A DNA stretch of 22,517 nucleotides from Acidimicrobiales bacterium (lineage in GTDB: Bacteria > Actinomycetota > Acidimicrobiia > Acidimicrobiales > UBA8190), in assembly GCA_030042575.1 (NCBI GenBank), contig JASHZK010000099.1, positions 1 to 22,517 of the forward strand. The letters run 5' to 3'. The notes under the pieces were generated by a model. The model was not told where the DNA came from, ran no database searches, and was given only the letters and a program-made list of their open reading frames with translations. Below, in pieces: positions 20,413 through 22,517 of the stretch (the stretch's first letter is position 1; every line of letters starts with the position of its first letter). A program made the position numbers and the translations under genes.

Positions 20413-22374
20413 ATGTCCCGACGGCGCCTGCGTTTGATGGCGGCTAGCGCCCTCTGTACGGGCATCGCTGGGTTCGCCGCCGTGGCAGCGGCTCCTGGCC
20501 CGCTGGGTGCTGCGCCCCGCGCGACAGCGATCCCCAAAACCAAAGTCTTCGGGTGGGGGTTCGACTCCCCAGCCGCCATCTCCTCCGATGGCACCCACGT
20601 CTGGGTGGCGAACGTCGAGGGCGACTCGGTCACCGAGCTCAAGGCCTCGACCGGGTCCCTGGTGAAGACGATCTCCGGATCCTCCTACCACTTCGATGCT
20701 CCCAACGGCGTCTCCTCCGACGGCACCCACGTGTGGGTGGCGAACGAGGACGGCAACTCGGTCACCGAGCTCGACGCCTCGACGGGAGCCAAGGTGCAGG
20801 TGATCTCGGGATCGTCCTACGGTTTCGACGACCCCGAGGCCATCTCCTCCGACGGCACCCACGTCTGGGTGGCGAACGGGGGCACCGACTGTGACGAGAC
20901 GGTTGTGTGTGGCTCGGTCACCGAGCTCGACGGCTCGACCGGGGCCAAGGTGCAGGTGATCTCGGGATCGCCCTACGGTTTCGACGACCCCGTCGCCGTC
21001 TCCTCCGACGGCACCCACGTCTGGGTGGCGAACGAGGACGGCAACTCGGTCACCGAGCTCGACGCCTCGACGGGAGCCAAGGTGAAGGTGATCTCGGGAT
21101 CGTCCTACCACTTCGATGCTCCCAACGGCGTCTCCTCCGACGGCACTCACGTGTGGGTGACGAACTACAGCGGCAACTCGGTCACCGAACTCGACGCCTC
21201 GACCGGGGCCAAGGTGCAGGTGCTCTCGGGATCGTCTTACGGTTTCGACGGCCCCTACCGCATATCCTCCGATGGCACCCACGTGTGGGTGACGAACGTA
21301 ACCGGCAACACGGTCACCGAGCTCGACGCCTCGACGGGGGCCCTGGTGCAGGTGATCTCGGGATCGGCCTACGGCTTCGACGGCGCCAGCGCCGTGGACT
21401 CCGACGGCACCCACGTGTGGGTGACGAACGAGGACTCGGTCACCGAGCTCAACGCCTCGACCGGAGCCAAGGTGAAGGTGAACTCGGGATCGCCCTACCA
21501 CTTCGACGACCCCGACGCCATCTCCTCCGACGGCACCGACGTCTGGGTGGCGAACCGCTTCACCAACTCAGTCACCGAGCTCAGTGCCTCGACGGGAGCC
21601 AAGGTGAAGGTGATCTCGGGATCGTCCTACGGCTTCGACGATCCCATCGCCGTCTCCTCCGACGGCACCCACGTCTGGGTGGTGAACTACTACGGCGACT
21701 CGGTCACTGAGCTCGACGCCTCGACAGGGGCCCTAGTGCAAGTGATCTCGGGATCGGCCTACGACTTCGACGACCCCGACGCCGTCTCCTCCGACGGCAC
21801 CCACGTGTGGGTGACGAACGGGGACAGCGTCACGGAGCTCAAGGCCTCGACCGGGGGCCTGGTGCAGGTGCTCTCAGGATCGTACGGCTTCAACTGCCCC
21901 TGTGGCATCTCCTCCGACGGCACCCACGTCTGGGTAGCAAACGAGGACGGCAACTCCGTCACCGAACTCAAGGCCTCGACTGGAGGCCTGGTCAACTTCA
22001 TCTCGGTATCGTCTTTTAATTATCCCTACGCCGTTTCCTCCGACGGCACCCACGTCTGGGTAGCGAACTGGAACGGGGATTCGGTCACCGAACTCAAGGC
22101 CTCGACCGGGGGCCTGGTGCGGGTGATCTCGGGATCGGCCTACGGCTTCGGCGAACCCGACGCCATCTCCTCCGACGGCACCAACGTGTGGGTGACAAAT
22201 GAGGACGGCAACTCGGTCACGGAGCTCGACGCCTCGACCGGCGCCCTGGTGCAGGTGCTCTCAGGATCGCCCTACCACTTCGACGACCCCGACGCCATCT
22301 CCTCCGACGGCACCAACGTCTGGGTAGCGAACGCTGAGGGCCAGTCGGTCACGGGGTTCCCGAGCACGCAGTAG
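20413..22374 (+). CDS. Secreted YVTN/NHL-like beta-propeller protein with 14 tandem units
   Basis: The protein has 653 residues from ATG 20413. Residues 1-34 are a Sec signal peptide (MSRRRLRLMA, hydrophobic core, cut near PLGAA-PRA). From residue about 45 to the end the chain consists of 14 units of about 44 residues, each with the core SSDGT(H/N/D)VWV(A/T)N, then (G)(N/D)SVTEL(D/K)ASTG, a VQVISGS-type strand and YxFDDP. This matches the YVTN-type propeller blade (one unit per four-stranded blade), so the protein could form two seven-bladed propellers. Unit 3 has an 8-residue insertion with two cysteines (CDETVVC); unit 11 has NCPC. There is no sortase signal and no C-terminal membrane anchor. 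I infer an extracellular binding role; ligand and enzymatic activity are unknown. Confidence 0.85.
   Translation: MSRRRLRLMAASALCTGIAGFAAVAAAPGPLGAAPRATAIPKTKVFGWGFDSPAAISSDGTHVWVANVEGDSVTELKASTGSLVKTISGSSYHFDAPNGVSSDGTHVWVANEDGNSVTELDASTGAKVQVISGSSYGFDDPEAISSDGTHVWVANGGTDCDETVVCGSVTELDGSTGAKVQVISGSPYGFDDPVAVSSDGTHVWVANEDGNSVTELDASTGAKVKVISGSSYHFDAPNGVSSDGTHVWVTNYSGNSVTELDASTGAKVQVLSGSSYGFDGPYRISSDGTHVWVTNVTGNTVTELDASTGALVQVISGSAYGFDGASAVDSDGTHVWVTNEDSVTELNASTGAKVKVNSGSPYHFDDPDAISSDGTDVWVANRFTNSVTELSASTGAKVKVISGSSYGFDDPIAVSSDGTHVWVVNYYGDSVTELDASTGALVQVISGSAYDFDDPDAVSSDGTHVWVTNGDSVTELKASTGGLVQVLSGSYGFNCPCGISSDGTHVWVANEDGNSVTELKASTGGLVNFISVSSFNYPYAVSSDGTHVWVANWNGDSVTELKASTGGLVRVISGSAYGFGEPDAISSDGTNVWVTNEDGNSVTELDASTGALVQVLSGSPYHFDDPDAISSDGTNVWVANAEGQSVTGFPSTQ
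20581..22365 (+). repeat. 14 in-gene tandem DNA repeats, mostly 132 bp period
   Basis: The start of the TCCTCCGAC-GGCACC block falls at 20581, 20713, 20845, 21001, 21133, 21265, 21397, 21523, 21655, 21787, 21910, 22036, 22168 and 22300. Nine of the 13 spacings are exactly 132 bp; the others (156, 126, 123, 126) are in-frame. The first six units also show a higher-order 420-bp period: identical text, such as the CCCAACGGCG block, occurs at 20701 and 21121. Near-identity at DNA level indicates recent duplication or ongoing gene conversion. Confidence 0.9.
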
Positions 22375-22421
22375 GATCGTGGTGCAATCGGAGCGAAGCC
22401 GGGCATCACCAAGCAGACAGC

Positions 22422-22441
22422 CCGTCGACGCTTTCAGACGG
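22422..22441 (+). terminator. Weak hairpin downstream of the propeller gene
   Basis: CCGTC (22422-22426) can pair with GACGG (22437-22441) over a 10-nt loop, about 48 bp after the stop and followed by TCTTAAAAA. The stem is short, so this is only a possible terminator. The remaining bases to the window end are noticeably more AT-rich than the rest and hold no complete gene. Confidence 0.25.
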
Positions 22442-22517
22442 TCTTAAAAATCCCATTCCGATCGACCGAGTAAGTTGAAAATCCTGATCGCGACAACACG
22501 AAAAACTGTGCAACACC

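Noticed and set aside
20287..21501. Long minus-strand open frame (404 codons) over the propeller gene
   Set aside because: It is the antisense shadow of the repeats (a repeating VRHPHVGAVGGD text) with no signal or start context, while the plus strand encodes a coherent signal peptide and blades.
20581..22365. Regularly spaced repeats resembling a repeat array
   Set aside because: The repeats are 132 bp apart, in frame, and translate to one continuous secreted protein; there are no short identical repeats with unique spacers, so it is not CRISPR.

Overview
The window is visibly GC-rich. Its actinobacterial traits are GTG starts, GTGA stop/start overlaps, TANNNT -10 boxes placed directly before ATG (leaderless mRNAs), many FadE-type acyl-CoA dehydrogenases, a bacterial P450, and an SPFH protein coupled to a small ribbon-helix-helix protein. 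I infer a high-GC actinobacterium, possibly from the Acidimicrobiia, but no taxonomic marker is present to settle this.

Layout. (1) 1-630: the 3' end of an IS481-like transposase with repeated terminal palindromes, a leftward tRNA-Arg(CCU), and a gene-free stretch with a strong hairpin. (2) 630-5036: a secreted right-handed beta-helix protein and a membrane PAS-GGDEF-EAL c-di-GMP enzyme whose EAL half looks intact and whose GGDEF half is altered. (3) 5098-7603: a SAM methyltransferase divergent from a cytochrome P450, followed by a YgjP-like zinc metalloprotein. (4) 7689-12227, leftward: a compact five-gene operon with acyl-CoA dehydrogenase A, an alpha-methylacyl-CoA racemase-like protein, two single-hotdog MaoC-like proteins and acyl-CoA dehydrogenase B. 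(5) 12258-13536: a control region with two inverted repeats and a rightward SPFH/RHH gene pair. (6) 13618-17181, rightward: a leaderless operon with an HMG-CoA-synthase-like/DUF35 fusion lacking its expected cysteines, an SCP-x/Ltp-type thiolase, and an SDR oxidoreductase. (7) 17186-20169: a 49-residue membrane protein (leftward), an amidase and a third acyl-CoA dehydrogenase. (8) 20413-22374: a secreted protein of 14 tandem beta-propeller-like units, then a short, more AT-rich tail.

How it fits together. Regions 4 and 6 read as one branched acyl-CoA degradation module. The racemase would set the alpha-methyl centre, the paired dehydrogenases would make the enoyl-CoA, and the paired hotdog proteins would hydrate it. 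The SDR could oxidise the hydroxyacyl-CoA, and the thiolase/DUF35-type pair would cleave it by thiolysis or retro-aldol chemistry. The set resembles the mycobacterial igr locus for steroid side-chain shortening (two FadE subunits, ChsH1/ChsH2, Ltp2 with a DUF35 partner), but with an added racemase, a different P450 subclass and a DUF35 fusion that appears non-catalytic. The substrate is not known from sequence. The parts that look least described are this variant module, the cysteine-free HMGS/DUF35 fusion, the SPFH-RHH pair behind a 14-bp perfect inverted repeat, and the 14-unit propeller gene.
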